DNA from: an uncultured Draconibacterium sp.
Lineage (GTDB): Bacteria > Bacteroidota > Bacteroidia > Bacteroidales > Prolixibacteraceae
DNA: 64,000 nt
Reading direction: 5' to 3'
NCBI RefSeq assembly: GCF_963677575.1
Contig: NZ_OY782038.1
Coordinates: 1,426,001 to 1,490,000, forward strand
The position numbers and the translations under genes are program-made. The notes beneath the pieces are model-generated. The model was not told where the DNA came from, did no database searches, and was given only the letters and a program-made list of their open reading frames with translations. Of this stretch, positions 1 to 9,400 are shown piece after piece; position 1 is the first letter of the stretch, and each line of letters starts with the position of its first letter.

Positions 1-300
1 ACTGCGCACAAACGACCATTTGCTATCGCCACGCAAAAAATCCATATTGACAAACTCTCCGGGTTTATAAAATTTGTCATAATCCGTAACGTCTGATTCG
101 CTTAATACGACAACAGTATCTGCCGAAGGTGTTGTTGTAGTTGTATCAACCGGATCGGGATCTGGGACAGGATCGCCCCCTGAAGTTACACTATCGTTTC
201 CACAAGCTGCAAAAGTGAATAAAAAAATAAACAGGAAAGTAAAGGAGCATAAGCCGGATTTCTCCGACTTATGCTCTATCTTTTTTGATTTAAAAATCAT
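1..300 (-). CDS. Partial lipoprotein, DUF6055-like N-terminus (cut by left edge)
   Basis: The reading frame opens at an ATG at 298-300 and runs off the left edge, so only about 100 residues are visible. A hydrophobic stretch ending FTFAAC at about residue 34 is a lipoprotein signal peptide with the lipid-anchored Cys. A Pro/Asp/Thr-rich linker (DPVPDPDPVD then TTTTT) follows, typical of surface-exposed Bacteroidota lipoproteins. The last visible part (YKPGEFVNMDFLRGDSKWSF) corresponds in position and pattern to the start of the mature domain of the two DUF6055-like proteins at 20091-21476 and 21679-23082. The family call is therefore inference from a short stretch. It starts 13 bp after the stop of the DUF4859-like gene and is the last visible gene of the HTCS1-SusC1-SusD1 unit. 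Confidence 0.6.
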   Translation of the reverse strand, partial: MIFKSKKIEHKSEKSGLCSFTFLFIFLFTFAACGNDSVTSGGDPVPDPDPVDTTTTTPSADTVVVLSESDVTDYDKFYKPGEFVNMDFLRGDSKWSFVRS

Positions 301-313
301 TGTAATTACCAAT

Positions 314-928
314 CTATTCAACAGCCATTGCATTTACTGTAATTACAACAGCAACGCGAATCTCGTTATATTTCAATGCCTCAACAAACCGAACCTCCTG
401 TCCATCAACCAATTGACCAGGATACTGACCAACCGATAAATATCCATTTTCCGGATAGAATTCAGCAAAAACCACCGCATTACCAGAATCATATTCAACG
501 ACATCACCATCTGCATCCCACCAGTGCCCCCAAGGAGCTTGCGTGTTTGCGGCACTTGAAACGTCATTATGGGTAGAGCCATCAATAGCAAAACCTTTTA
601 TTTCTGGAGCTCCACTTTCTCCGCCAATACCGGCAAGTAACTCTTCTTCAGTAATACCAAATGCTTCAGCAATTTTATCCAGTTCTATTTGCAAATTACC
701 ACCATCATACGAACTCTCACTTATGGTTATATCCATTGAATATTCAAGAATTAAATCAGCATTGATTCTATTTCTCTGTGCTTCTGCAATTGAGTCCTGA
801 CGGTCTATTTCTGCTATCTCCTCATCAGTAAGGTTATGCACATTGCTAAAATCTTCGTTGTCTCCGCAACTAAATAATCCGGCAGTACCAATCAAAGCCA
901 GAATTAATAATATATGTATCTTTTTCAT
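314..928 (-). CDS. DUF4859-like lipoprotein of PUL 1
   Basis: A 204-residue secreted lipoprotein. The signal peptide ends GLFSC, with the Cys at about residue 21. An acidic linker follows, then a compact domain holding APWGHWWDADGDVV, FAEFYPENGYLSVGQYPG and a final ALKYNEIRVAVVITVNA strand. This pattern resembles the C-terminal DUF4859 domain of Bacteroidota polysaccharide-utilisation proteins; the family is recognised from memory and the function is unknown. It follows susD1 by about 40 bp and precedes the edge-truncated DUF6055-like lipoprotein by 13 bp, so it is probably co-transcribed and displayed on the surface with SusC1/SusD1. Glycan or glycoprotein binding is a plausible role but is inference. 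Confidence 0.7.
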   Translation of the reverse strand: MKKIHILLILALIGTAGLFSCGDNEDFSNVHNLTDEEIAEIDRQDSIAEAQRNRINADLILEYSMDITISESSYDGGNLQIELDKIAEAFGITEEELLAGIGGESGAPEIKGFAIDGSTHNDVSSAANTQAPWGHWWDADGDVVEYDSGNAVVFAEFYPENGYLSVGQYPGQLVDGQEVRFVEALKYNEIRVAVVITVNAMAVE

Positions 929-967
929 TTGTTTAAATTTTTAATTTTCAGTAGTGTATTACCACAA

Positions 968-2671
968 TTAATTTGCTCCACCCTGATAACCTTCGTTTTG
1001 AACAAGTGAAATGTTAGCATCTAAAGCTGATTTCGGAATTGGGAAATAATCCCAATAGGAATCAGTTGTGGCATCTTTACAGAACCATGATTTTCCGTTA
1101 AATACATTTCTTCCATCGCCCATTTTAAAACGAATAAGATCTTGACGACGATGATGCTCTCCTGCAAATTCCCAAGCCAAATCATCAAGCAAACCACCAA
1201 ATTCAATATCGTCGCCACCTTCGTTGGTTACATTATATGACGCTGGATCATAATTGGCATATCCTTCGCTGGTATATTCACGATGTCCGTAATCATATAC
1301 ACTTCCACCTTTCAAATCAGCAACAGAACGAACTGCACCCTGTGCAGTTTCGAACGAACGACTGCGAACTTCTGTAATAAGGTCGGCAGCAGTTTGCTCA
1401 TCTTGTCCCAATCGAAGTAAGCATTCAGCTTTAATAAACATTGCATCTGCCAAACGGAAAAAAGCTATATCATTTCCATATGTACCATAGTCACCTGGTT
1501 CAATTTCACTTTTCACAAAGCGGTAACCTTCTTGCTGGTATGCACCAGGATTATCGATTGAGTGAACGTTCTTTGAATAGTTCAATACGCCTTCGCCAGC
1601 CCAATCGTCGTCAGCAAAAGGAATAGGGTCGCCAGATTGAGGAATTACATTTCCTTCGTCGTCTTTAGTTGCAAAACGTTGCACACCACCAGTCCAGGTA
1701 TACCCCAAACGAAGGTCACCTTCTTCATAGCTATCGATAAACTGAGGTACAGCACAGCTACCATTCCATGGAGAATTGTTATAACCATAAGCAGCTGCTC
1801 CGGCACCCACCAAACACTTATTTATTAAGTAATTGTGCGATGCATGTGTATGATCGAGTGGAATTCCAAAAATTACTTCCGGTGATCCGTCTATATCAAC
1901 TTTAAAATTATCAAGATAATTTGGAGCCAGAGAATAACCACCATTATCAAAAATGTCCTTAACCTCAGCTAAAGCCAATGTATAATACGAATCATCATTA
2001 GTACCAAAATAGGCATTATAGTTCAGGTACAATTTTGCTAATACCATATCGGCAGCAAAACGATTAGGGTAACCAAAATCTTTTTCTGCACCCAGCTCTT
2101 CTTTAATGGCATTAAGTTCTGTTACACAGAAATCAAAAATCTCCTGTGCCGATGCTTGTTGTGGAAGATAACCAGGTTCTGTATCCTGAGTTGTTTCCAG
2201 CGGAACGTTGCGGAACGCATCAAGCAAAATATAATAGTTTAATGCACGCATAAAACGCATTTGCGCTTGCTCAGAACCTGTTTCAGGCAATACATCAAGC
2301 GTTTTATTGGCATAACCAATTCCTACATAAGCTGTTTTCCATAATCCATCTATATGCCCTTGTGTAGAGTTCCAGCTGTGTTTGTGCATTGGAATATAAA
2401 GGTCTCCCCAACCAATTCCAATTCTTTTTGGGGTCATATAAATATCGCTACATTCTTCCATTACATCAAAGTAGCCGTTCCATCCCCAATAAAGGTAACG
2501 GAACTGAGAGTAAACCTTACCCATCATATAACCAATTACTTCCGGGTCGTTTACATCAATGGTTTCGTCGGTCAACCCGGAGTACACTGTTTCATCCAGG
2601 TCGGTACAAGCTCCCATTAACAATAAAATTGCTAAAGAAAAACTAAGTATAGAGTTTTTTATGAATTTCAT
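968..2671 (-). CDS. SusD/RagB-type surface glycan-binding lipoprotein 1
   Basis: A SusD-family protein of 567 residues that caps the SusC1 channel and binds oligosaccharide at the cell surface. The start at 2671 was chosen because it gives a clean lipoprotein signal (MKFIKNSILSF through LLLMGAC). The longer open frame to 2770 would add 33 hydrophilic residues ahead of the signal and is unlikely. TPR-type helices fill the middle (for example RFMRALNYYILLDAFRNVPL), and the C-terminus has the usual ending with WEFAGEHHRRQDLIRFKMGDG and YFPIPKSALDANISLVQNEGYQ. It is a paralogue of SusD2 at 10708-12399: both share a GYFDxxEExxD segment and an MHKHxW segment. It lies 102 bp downstream of susC1. Confidence 0.95.
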   Translation of the reverse strand: MKFIKNSILSFSLAILLLMGACTDLDETVYSGLTDETIDVNDPEVIGYMMGKVYSQFRYLYWGWNGYFDVMEECSDIYMTPKRIGIGWGDLYIPMHKHSWNSTQGHIDGLWKTAYVGIGYANKTLDVLPETGSEQAQMRFMRALNYYILLDAFRNVPLETTQDTEPGYLPQQASAQEIFDFCVTELNAIKEELGAEKDFGYPNRFAADMVLAKLYLNYNAYFGTNDDSYYTLALAEVKDIFDNGGYSLAPNYLDNFKVDIDGSPEVIFGIPLDHTHASHNYLINKCLVGAGAAAYGYNNSPWNGSCAVPQFIDSYEEGDLRLGYTWTGGVQRFATKDDEGNVIPQSGDPIPFADDDWAGEGVLNYSKNVHSIDNPGAYQQEGYRFVKSEIEPGDYGTYGNDIAFFRLADAMFIKAECLLRLGQDEQTAADLITEVRSRSFETAQGAVRSVADLKGGSVYDYGHREYTSEGYANYDPASYNVTNEGGDDIEFGGLLDDLAWEFAGEHHRRQDLIRFKMGDGRNVFNGKSWFCKDATTDSYWDYFPIPKSALDANISLVQNEGYQGGAN

Positions 2672-2773
2672 ATGATTAGTATTTTTATTTTTAAATGTAT
2701 CATATGTAACTCGCTTTTTATTTGATACATCTCTTGTTTCTTCCAAATATGCTCGTTTCATAATTCTCAATTT

Positions 2774-5700
2774 TTAAAAATTAACAGAAAGTCCAAAAGT
2801 GTACGAACGAACAGTTGGGTACTTATCACGGTCGTCGATACCAGGTGCACGGAAATCATGGTTGCCGGCATCATCAACTACATAATTAGACACTTCTGGA
2901 TCCAAACCAGAATATCCGGTAATACAGAAAAGATTCTGCCCGCTAACATATACACGCAGGCTTTTGATATATTTTTCAAAATTACCTGTTATTGGCAGGG
3001 TATAGCCAAGAGTTACGTTGCTCAGTTTAATAAAGTCGCCATCTTCAATATGGTCGCTCCAAACTCCCTGAGGCATTGATCCTGAAAGTTTCACCATCAG
3101 TTGTTTTCCTGTTGCTTCATCAATTACGGGTGTTCCATCAGGGTTAATAGCAGGATGCAGATCGGCAGCACTTTTTAAACGGTTGTATGCAATTGAATTG
3201 TTTTCATAGAAACTACGCTGAGTATTTAATATCTGGTATCCAAACTGGCCAGTAAACATCATACTCAAATCAAAGTTCTTATAACGGAAAGTGTTGTTCC
3301 AGCCAGCATACACACTTGGTAACCCATTTCCTAAACGCTGACGATTTGATTCTAAGTTGTAACTGGTATCAAATTCTTTAACAGACCATTCTTCTGTGTC
3401 TTCATCGTAAACTTCAACCAAAACAAAACCATCTTTGCTAACGCCTACAGAACGTAATCCCCAGAAATCGCCTAAGGGTTTACCAATTTCCATGGCGTGA
3501 GTGGCTACCGAAATAGGATCACTTACTCCACCAACTTCCTGAAAGTTATCGGTTTCGTATAAATCGTTCGATAAACTCAACAGTTTGTTGGCATTATGAG
3601 ACAAAGTAAGTGTTGAATTCCATTCAAAATCACCTTTTTTAACCAACAATCCTGAAACCATAAGCTCAATACCTTTATTTACCATTTCACCAACGTTAGC
3701 GGTTGTACTTTCGTACATATTTGGCGGAACCGGCACTGCATAGTCGAACAAAAGATCTTTCGTCTTTTTGGAATAAACATCAACAGAACCTGATAATCTT
3801 GAATTGAACATAGTCCAGTCAACTCCAATATTTACCTCACGGGTAGTTTCCCATTTCAAATCAGGATTTGGGTTTTGATCAACCATTAAGGAAGGAGTCC
3901 ATACACCATCGCGGCTCAAGTGATCACCATAAGGATCGAAATTGTATTTAATTAACGACATGTAATTGTTATTTGGAATAACACCTGTTACACCATAACC
4001 TCCACGTAGTTTTAGGTTGTCAAGCCAGGTTGCTGTCTGCATAAACGATTCGTTGCTAATGGTCCACCCAATCGACGCTGAGGGGAAAGTACCCCATTTG
4101 TGGTTGTCTCCAAATTTCGATGAACCTTCGCGACGAACACTTACAATTGCATTGAAACGGTTGTCGTAGCTATAACTTGCCCGACCAAAAAAACCAATTA
4201 ATCTATTGTCGTCCTTATACGATCCCATACTTGCAACATGGTCTTCGTCAGTTAAATATAAACCTTGGTCCAAATTGTTATACAGATACGATTCTGAAGG
4301 AAACTCTGAGTTTCCAGCACTGTACTCATCATACACATTGTATAGGTAACTATACCCCAACAAGGCTGTTACACGGCTTTTGTCAATAGTAAAATTATAT
4401 TTCGAGGTTAATTCTAAGTTATCGCTTTTTGTATTGTTCGACCATTTTGAGGCACTACCTCTTACGCGCGCTATTGTTCTGTATTGATCCTCCGGATCAA
4501 CTGTACTTTGCGAATAAAATTTGCTGGTATAATAATCTTGCGAAGTAACACTTGTCTCGGCACGCGATAGCATCAAATTGGTTTGCCAGTTTTTAATAGG
4601 CTCAACGGTAATGTTTCCAACCACGCGTGCATATTTACGGCGATAATCACCAATACGCTCATTTTGTATTTCAACAGGGTTGTAATACTGAAAACGGTTA
4701 AACTCTTCATAATAATCACCATCTTCATGATAAACTGGCGACGACGGATTATGAATTAATGCCTGACGATAAGCATAATCATTGTTATTGTTCGTATTCT
4801 CATGGGTAGAATACAATACGTTTAAATTTAACTTTACAATATCGTTTAACGCATACTGGCTAAAATCCAGTTGTGCTTTCACATCTTCGCTGTCACTCTT
4901 GCGCATTATACCTTCTTCATCAGAATAGGTAACGTTTGCCGAGTATGACGACTGGTCTGATCCTCCGTCAAAACTCAATGAGTGGTTTTGTGTGTAACCT
5001 CCTTTACGGCTTATTGCTTCTAACCAATCGGTATCGTAACCATCATATTTAAAATTAGTTAAGCCATAAATCACATCGTGGGTGTCCATAAAATCGGCAG
5101 TTTTGTACCACTCCGAAACTGATACATAACTTGAGTATGTTGCATTTGAATATGATCCCCGTTTTCCCGATTTAGTAGAAATAAGGATTACACCATTGGC
5201 TCCCCGGGTACCGTAAATTGCAGCTGCCGAAGCGTCTTTCAATACATCAATCGACTCAATATTTTCTGGAGCTACAGTGGTTAATGACCCCTCGATACCG
5301 TCAACCAGCACGAGTGGTTCAACTCTACCATTAATAGAAGTAATTCCGCGCAACATTATACCAGAAGTGGCATTCGGGTCACCCGATGATTTAGTAATAC
5401 TTAAACCAGCGATTTTACCCTTCACCAGTTCGGCAGCATCACTAATCTTACCGATTGTAAAATCTTCCGATTTTACACTTGCAATAGCACTGGTTACTTC
5501 GCCTTTTCGCTGGGTACCATAACCAATGGCAACAACTTCATCAATACCAATGGTTTCAACTTCCATGGTAACGCTAACAGTTGCTTTTCCCTCTAACCGG
5601 ACTTCCTGTGTTTTAAATCCAATGTACGAGAATTGTAATACGTCTTCAGCATTTGCATCAATGGAGTATTCCCCATCAAGGTTGGTAGTGGTACCATTTG

Positions 5701-5863
5701 TTGTACCAACAACCATTACTGTTACACCAGGTAAAGTTATCCCGTCTGCATCATAAACAGTTCCGGTAATCGTTTGGGATTGACCGAATACTGTGAATGG
5801 AAAGATCAGGAGAAACATGACATAGCAGAACATTCGTGTTTTTCTTGATTGAATAGATTTCAT
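2774..5863 (-). CDS. SusC/RagA-type TonB-dependent transporter 1
   Basis: An outer-membrane TonB-dependent oligosaccharide importer of 1029 residues. It has a signal peptide to about residue 28 (ending FTVFGQ), then a carboxypeptidase-regulatory-like domain at about 30-115 (TITGTVYDADGITLPGVTVM). The SusC signature and TonB-box region is GIDEVVAIGYGTQ, followed by the plug (IESIDVLKDASAAAIYGTRGANGVI), then a beta-barrel ending SYTFGLSVNF. The length is typical for SusC proteins. It pairs with SusD1 immediately downstream and is preceded by a 541-bp leader and promoter region and HTCS1. It is close to SusC2 (12423-15467), including an almost identical signal peptide, which indicates duplication of the unit. 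Confidence 0.96.
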   Translation of the reverse strand: MKSIQSRKTRMFCYVMFLLIFPFTVFGQSQTITGTVYDADGITLPGVTVMVVGTTNGTTTNLDGEYSIDANAEDVLQFSYIGFKTQEVRLEGKATVSVTMEVETIGIDEVVAIGYGTQRKGEVTSAIASVKSEDFTIGKISDAAELVKGKIAGLSITKSSGDPNATSGIMLRGITSINGRVEPLVLVDGIEGSLTTVAPENIESIDVLKDASAAAIYGTRGANGVILISTKSGKRGSYSNATYSSYVSVSEWYKTADFMDTHDVIYGLTNFKYDGYDTDWLEAISRKGGYTQNHSLSFDGGSDQSSYSANVTYSDEEGIMRKSDSEDVKAQLDFSQYALNDIVKLNLNVLYSTHENTNNNNDYAYRQALIHNPSSPVYHEDGDYYEEFNRFQYYNPVEIQNERIGDYRRKYARVVGNITVEPIKNWQTNLMLSRAETSVTSQDYYTSKFYSQSTVDPEDQYRTIARVRGSASKWSNNTKSDNLELTSKYNFTIDKSRVTALLGYSYLYNVYDEYSAGNSEFPSESYLYNNLDQGLYLTDEDHVASMGSYKDDNRLIGFFGRASYSYDNRFNAIVSVRREGSSKFGDNHKWGTFPSASIGWTISNESFMQTATWLDNLKLRGGYGVTGVIPNNNYMSLIKYNFDPYGDHLSRDGVWTPSLMVDQNPNPDLKWETTREVNIGVDWTMFNSRLSGSVDVYSKKTKDLLFDYAVPVPPNMYESTTANVGEMVNKGIELMVSGLLVKKGDFEWNSTLTLSHNANKLLSLSNDLYETDNFQEVGGVSDPISVATHAMEIGKPLGDFWGLRSVGVSKDGFVLVEVYDEDTEEWSVKEFDTSYNLESNRQRLGNGLPSVYAGWNNTFRYKNFDLSMMFTGQFGYQILNTQRSFYENNSIAYNRLKSAADLHPAINPDGTPVIDEATGKQLMVKLSGSMPQGVWSDHIEDGDFIKLSNVTLGYTLPITGNFEKYIKSLRVYVSGQNLFCITGYSGLDPEVSNYVVDDAGNHDFRAPGIDDRDKYPTVRSYTFGLSVNF

Positions 5864-5892
5864 TTCACATCGTTTTTAATTTAATAATTACT

Positions 5893-5927
5893 GTTATCGG
5901 TTCAGGTTCGGAAAAGCAACCGATAAC
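5893..5927 (-). promoter_or_regulatory. susC1 leader hairpin, conserved with susC2
   Basis: A perfect 10-bp stem, GTTATCGGTT paired with AACCGATAAC around a 15-nt loop, ends 30 nt before the susC1 start codon. The susC2 leader has a hairpin in the same place (15493-15526) with a different stem sequence but a related loop (TGCTT..C.GAAC in the mRNA sense). Stem changes that keep pairing suggest a selected RNA structure. It may control translation or mRNA stability. Confidence 0.65.
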
Positions 5928-6163
5928 TTTCTTTTTGAATTTGTTGTTTTTCTATTTCGAGTTTTTTGTTTAATAGTTCAATAATGCTGATTGTTGTTTT
6001 GGATTTCAACTGATCAGCAAAAAAATAATAAGAGTTGATTAATAATCTCTCATACGCAAGAATTTTGGTTTGATTTTACTCGTTATTAGTTATTGAAAAT
6101 TAGTTCCCCCCTTTGTTTAATTCAGCCATCCGCAAGTAATTATTTAACCCTAAAAACAGAAAT

Positions 6164-6194
6164 AACAGATGTCCAAAAAACTATAACAAATGTC
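6164..6194. promoter_or_regulatory. Candidate HTCS1 operator, two half-sites 21 bp apart
   Basis: AACAGATGTC (6164-6173) and AACAAATGTC (6185-6194) form a direct repeat with a 21-bp period, two helical turns. The spacer contains CTAT immediately before the second half, as at susC2. AraC-family domains, which HTCS proteins carry, commonly bind direct repeats of this spacing. The site is about 300 bp upstream of the susC1 start. Confidence 0.6.
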
Positions 6195-6364
6195 AACCAC
6201 CCCAATAACACTCTAAAATACGGCACATTACCGATACTCAGAATTAAAATTTAGAACCGATAATATACGATTAACAATAAGTAGCCGAAGCATTACAGAA
6301 CAATTATGCTGGCTAAAAGACAGGGGTGAAAACTCAAAAAAACTATAATGATTTTGTAATGGAT

Positions 6365-6381
6365 GCAAATTGTCAATTTGC
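6365..6381. repeat. 17-bp palindrome downstream of HTCS1
   Basis: GCAAATTG and CAATTTGC are perfect inverted halves around a single T, 24 bp after the HTCS1 stop codon. No T-run follows on the minus strand, so it is not a classical terminator. It could be a processing hairpin or an operator. Confidence 0.4.
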
Positions 6382-6404
6382 CATACCAATATTGGCTGTT
6401 AACC

Positions 6405-9400
6405 CTATTTATCGAAATAAGATTTTGGTGTTACGCCAAAATATTCTTTAAATCGCCGGCTGAAATATGCCGGACTCGAGAAGCCGGTTCGATAAGCAGC
6501 CTCTGAAATATTACACGTTCCATCGGCAATTAATTTTACAGCCTCGCGTAAACGAATTGAACGGATATATTCGGTGGCCGAACAATCAGTTAATTTTTTA
6601 AGCTTAACATGTAAAAGCGACCGGCTAATCCCCATTTCATTAACCAGGAACGAAACATCCAGATTTGATTGATCAATGTTCTCCTTTATCAGCGTAGTAA
6701 TTTTTTCAATAAAACTTCTATCTGACTCTGAACATGCAACTTCTGTTGGCAACATTTGTGCATCCGATTTAAATCGCTCAATCAAGCTTTTTCGCGTGCT
6801 AAGTACGTTACTTATTAACGTAACAAGTATGTGTGGCAAAAATGGTTTCTCAATAAAATAATCTGCACCGGTTTGTAGTCCCTCGTACTCATTTTCCACA
6901 CCACTTTTTGCTGTTAGCAAAATTACGGGGATATGCGAAGTACGAATGTCTGATTTCAATTTTCGGGTAAGTTCAAAACCATCAATTCCGGGCATCATTA
7001 CATCGCTAATAATTAAATCGGGAAGTGCTTCTTCAACTTTCTGCATTCCCTGAGCACTGTCAATAGCTGTTACAACTTTATAGTCGTCAACCAATGTTTC
7101 TGAAATAAACTCAAGCAATTCACGATTATCATCAATAACCAAAACGGTTGGTTGTGTACTTAATCGTTCCACTTCATCGCGAAGTATTGGTACCTGTTTT
7201 AAATCATCGGCCATTGTTATATTGGTAATGTACTGATCGGCACCAAGCAAAACTTCATTATCCCGATAGGCTTTTCGCGAAACAGGTAGTTCAACAGTAA
7301 ATACTGCGCCTTCGCCAACTGAACTATTTACCTTAATGCTTCCTTTATGCAGTTTTACCAGACTATTTACCAGGGCTAAACCAATTCCCGATCCTACCAT
7401 TTCTGATTCAACTCCACCATCTGTATGATAAAATCGGTCAAAAATTCGTTTTAGTTTTGACGAATCAATTCCAATTCCATTATCGGCAACAATTATTTTT
7501 AATGTTCTGTCGTTTAATTCGTCGCCATACAATTGTACTTTAACTAATACTTCTCCTCCTTGCCCGGTAAACTTCATCGCATTAGAAATCAGGTTGATAA
7601 GTATATTCTCCAGTTTCTGAAAATCAACCCAAATATTGGTATTCAGATCAATAATCTCCACTTTAAAATCGATTGATTTCGATTCTGCCATCTCCACAAA
7701 AGCTTCTTCAGCATCTTTTAATAAAGTAGTTATATTTTGGTGGCTCACACGAAGTCCTTCTTTGCCATTTTCAATCTTCCGAAATTCAAGAAGCTGATTA
7801 ACCAGGGTTAACAAACGATGTGCATTATTTTTAATCCCCTTCATCTTTTTATTTAGCGCCGGCGTAAGTCTTTCTTCTTCCAATATACGAGTAAGCGGCC
7901 CTACAATAAGTGTTAATGGAGTACGAAGTTCGTGTGAAACATTGGTAAAAAACTCGAGCTTAAAGTTATTAAGTTCGGTTACGTACTCTTTTTCCCGGCG
8001 TTCCATTTTTGCTAATGCTTTCGATTTTTGAATACGGGTGGCAACTACATAAAATCCGAGTAATAAAATAACAACAAAAACAAAATACATAAAAAACCCC
8101 CACTTTGACAACCAGAATGGTGGTTCGATAATAATTTTTAATGTATTTACATTATCTCCCCATGCCGTATTATCAGTAGAAGCTTTTACATGAAAAACAT
8201 ACTCTCCGGGGCCAAGGTTAGTATAAGTAGCAAAATCGCGATTACCTACAAAGTTCCATGCTGTTTCAAAATTTTCGAGATAATAAGCATACTGACAATT
8301 GCCTCTATTCCGGAAATGCAACCCCGTATATTCGATCGTAAAAACATTTTGTTTATACTTTAAATGAATCTCAGGATGCATATTAAGCGATTGTTTAATT
8401 GCCTGCTTTTCTCCGGGAACAACAGGTTGGTTAAACAATTGAAATCCGCGAAACACAACATTTAATTCCTTCTGACTCCTTTCTCTGGCCCTATCGTTAA
8501 AGGAGATCATTCCCTGGTTGGCACCAAAATAAATCACCCCTTTGCGGCTAATATATGAAGCTCGGAAATTAAATTGTTCAAATGGTAATCCCGAGTCGCG
8601 ATTATACCAAACCATCTCCCCCGTTTCTGGCTTTAGTTTCACCAGGCCTTTATCGCCGCTAACCCACAAATAGCCATCACTACTCTCTTCCAAACTAAAA
8701 ATCCATGAGAAAGGAAAACCTGTTGATTCATTGTAGATATAAACCGAATCATTCGTTTCGTCGTATCCATATAATCCCTGTCGGCAATCACCAACCCACA
8801 AACGTCCCTGTGAATCCATTTTTGAAAAGTTCTTATTTTTTAGGGAATCGAACTTTTTAAACTGACCAAACGAATCTGACTTTTTATCATAATAATAAAT
8901 TTTTACATATGACGAAAACCAAATGCGATCTTTGTTTTCAAACATATACTCAATGGGCAGTTCATTTAATATTTCGGGGTGATACGGCGTTATTTTTTGC
9001 GTTTTTGTATTATACACTGCAACCCCCGGAGATGTAGAAATAAAAATACTATCGCCAACATGCAGTAGTTTATAAATTATATTCGACTGCAATTCAGGAT
9101 AAGTTGTAGTATTTATATATTCAAATTTATTCGTTTTCAGGTTTAAAATGTTTACTCCACCGGTATATGTGGCAATCCATAAACGACTTGGCGTTTCAAA
9201 TAACAAATCGTGAACATTATTAAACGACAATCCATTTTTTTCATTCACTACACGAACAACCTCATCACTCTCAGCATCAATTTTGTTAACACCCATATCC
9301 TCCGTTCCTACCCAAATATTTCCATTCTCATCTTCGGTAATACAACTTACAGCGCTACCCGATAAATCCTGTATACGAGTACCTGCTTGCCAAACATGAA

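Larger units (their letters stand above)
5864..6404. promoter_or_regulatory. Regulatory region between HTCS1 and susC1 (541 bp, non-coding)
   Basis: No gene is seen here. Nearest susC1 is a leader hairpin at 5893-5927. In the middle is the tract GAGTTTTTTGTTT at about 5958-5970, also present upstream of susC2. Further up is a direct-repeat operator candidate at 6164-6194. Next to the HTCS1 stop is a 17-bp palindrome, GCAAATTGTCAATTTGC, at 6365-6381. I did not find an exact TAnnTTTG -7 box on the susC1 strand, so the start of transcription is not placed. Confidence 0.7.

Noticed and set aside
215..439. 74-codon plus-strand frame near the left edge
   Set aside because: It crosses the junction between two minus-strand lipoprotein genes with intact signal peptides and has no domain.
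2672..2770. 33-residue N-terminal extension of SusD1
   Set aside because: It would bury the lipoprotein signal peptide; the start at 2671 gives a normal SPII signal.
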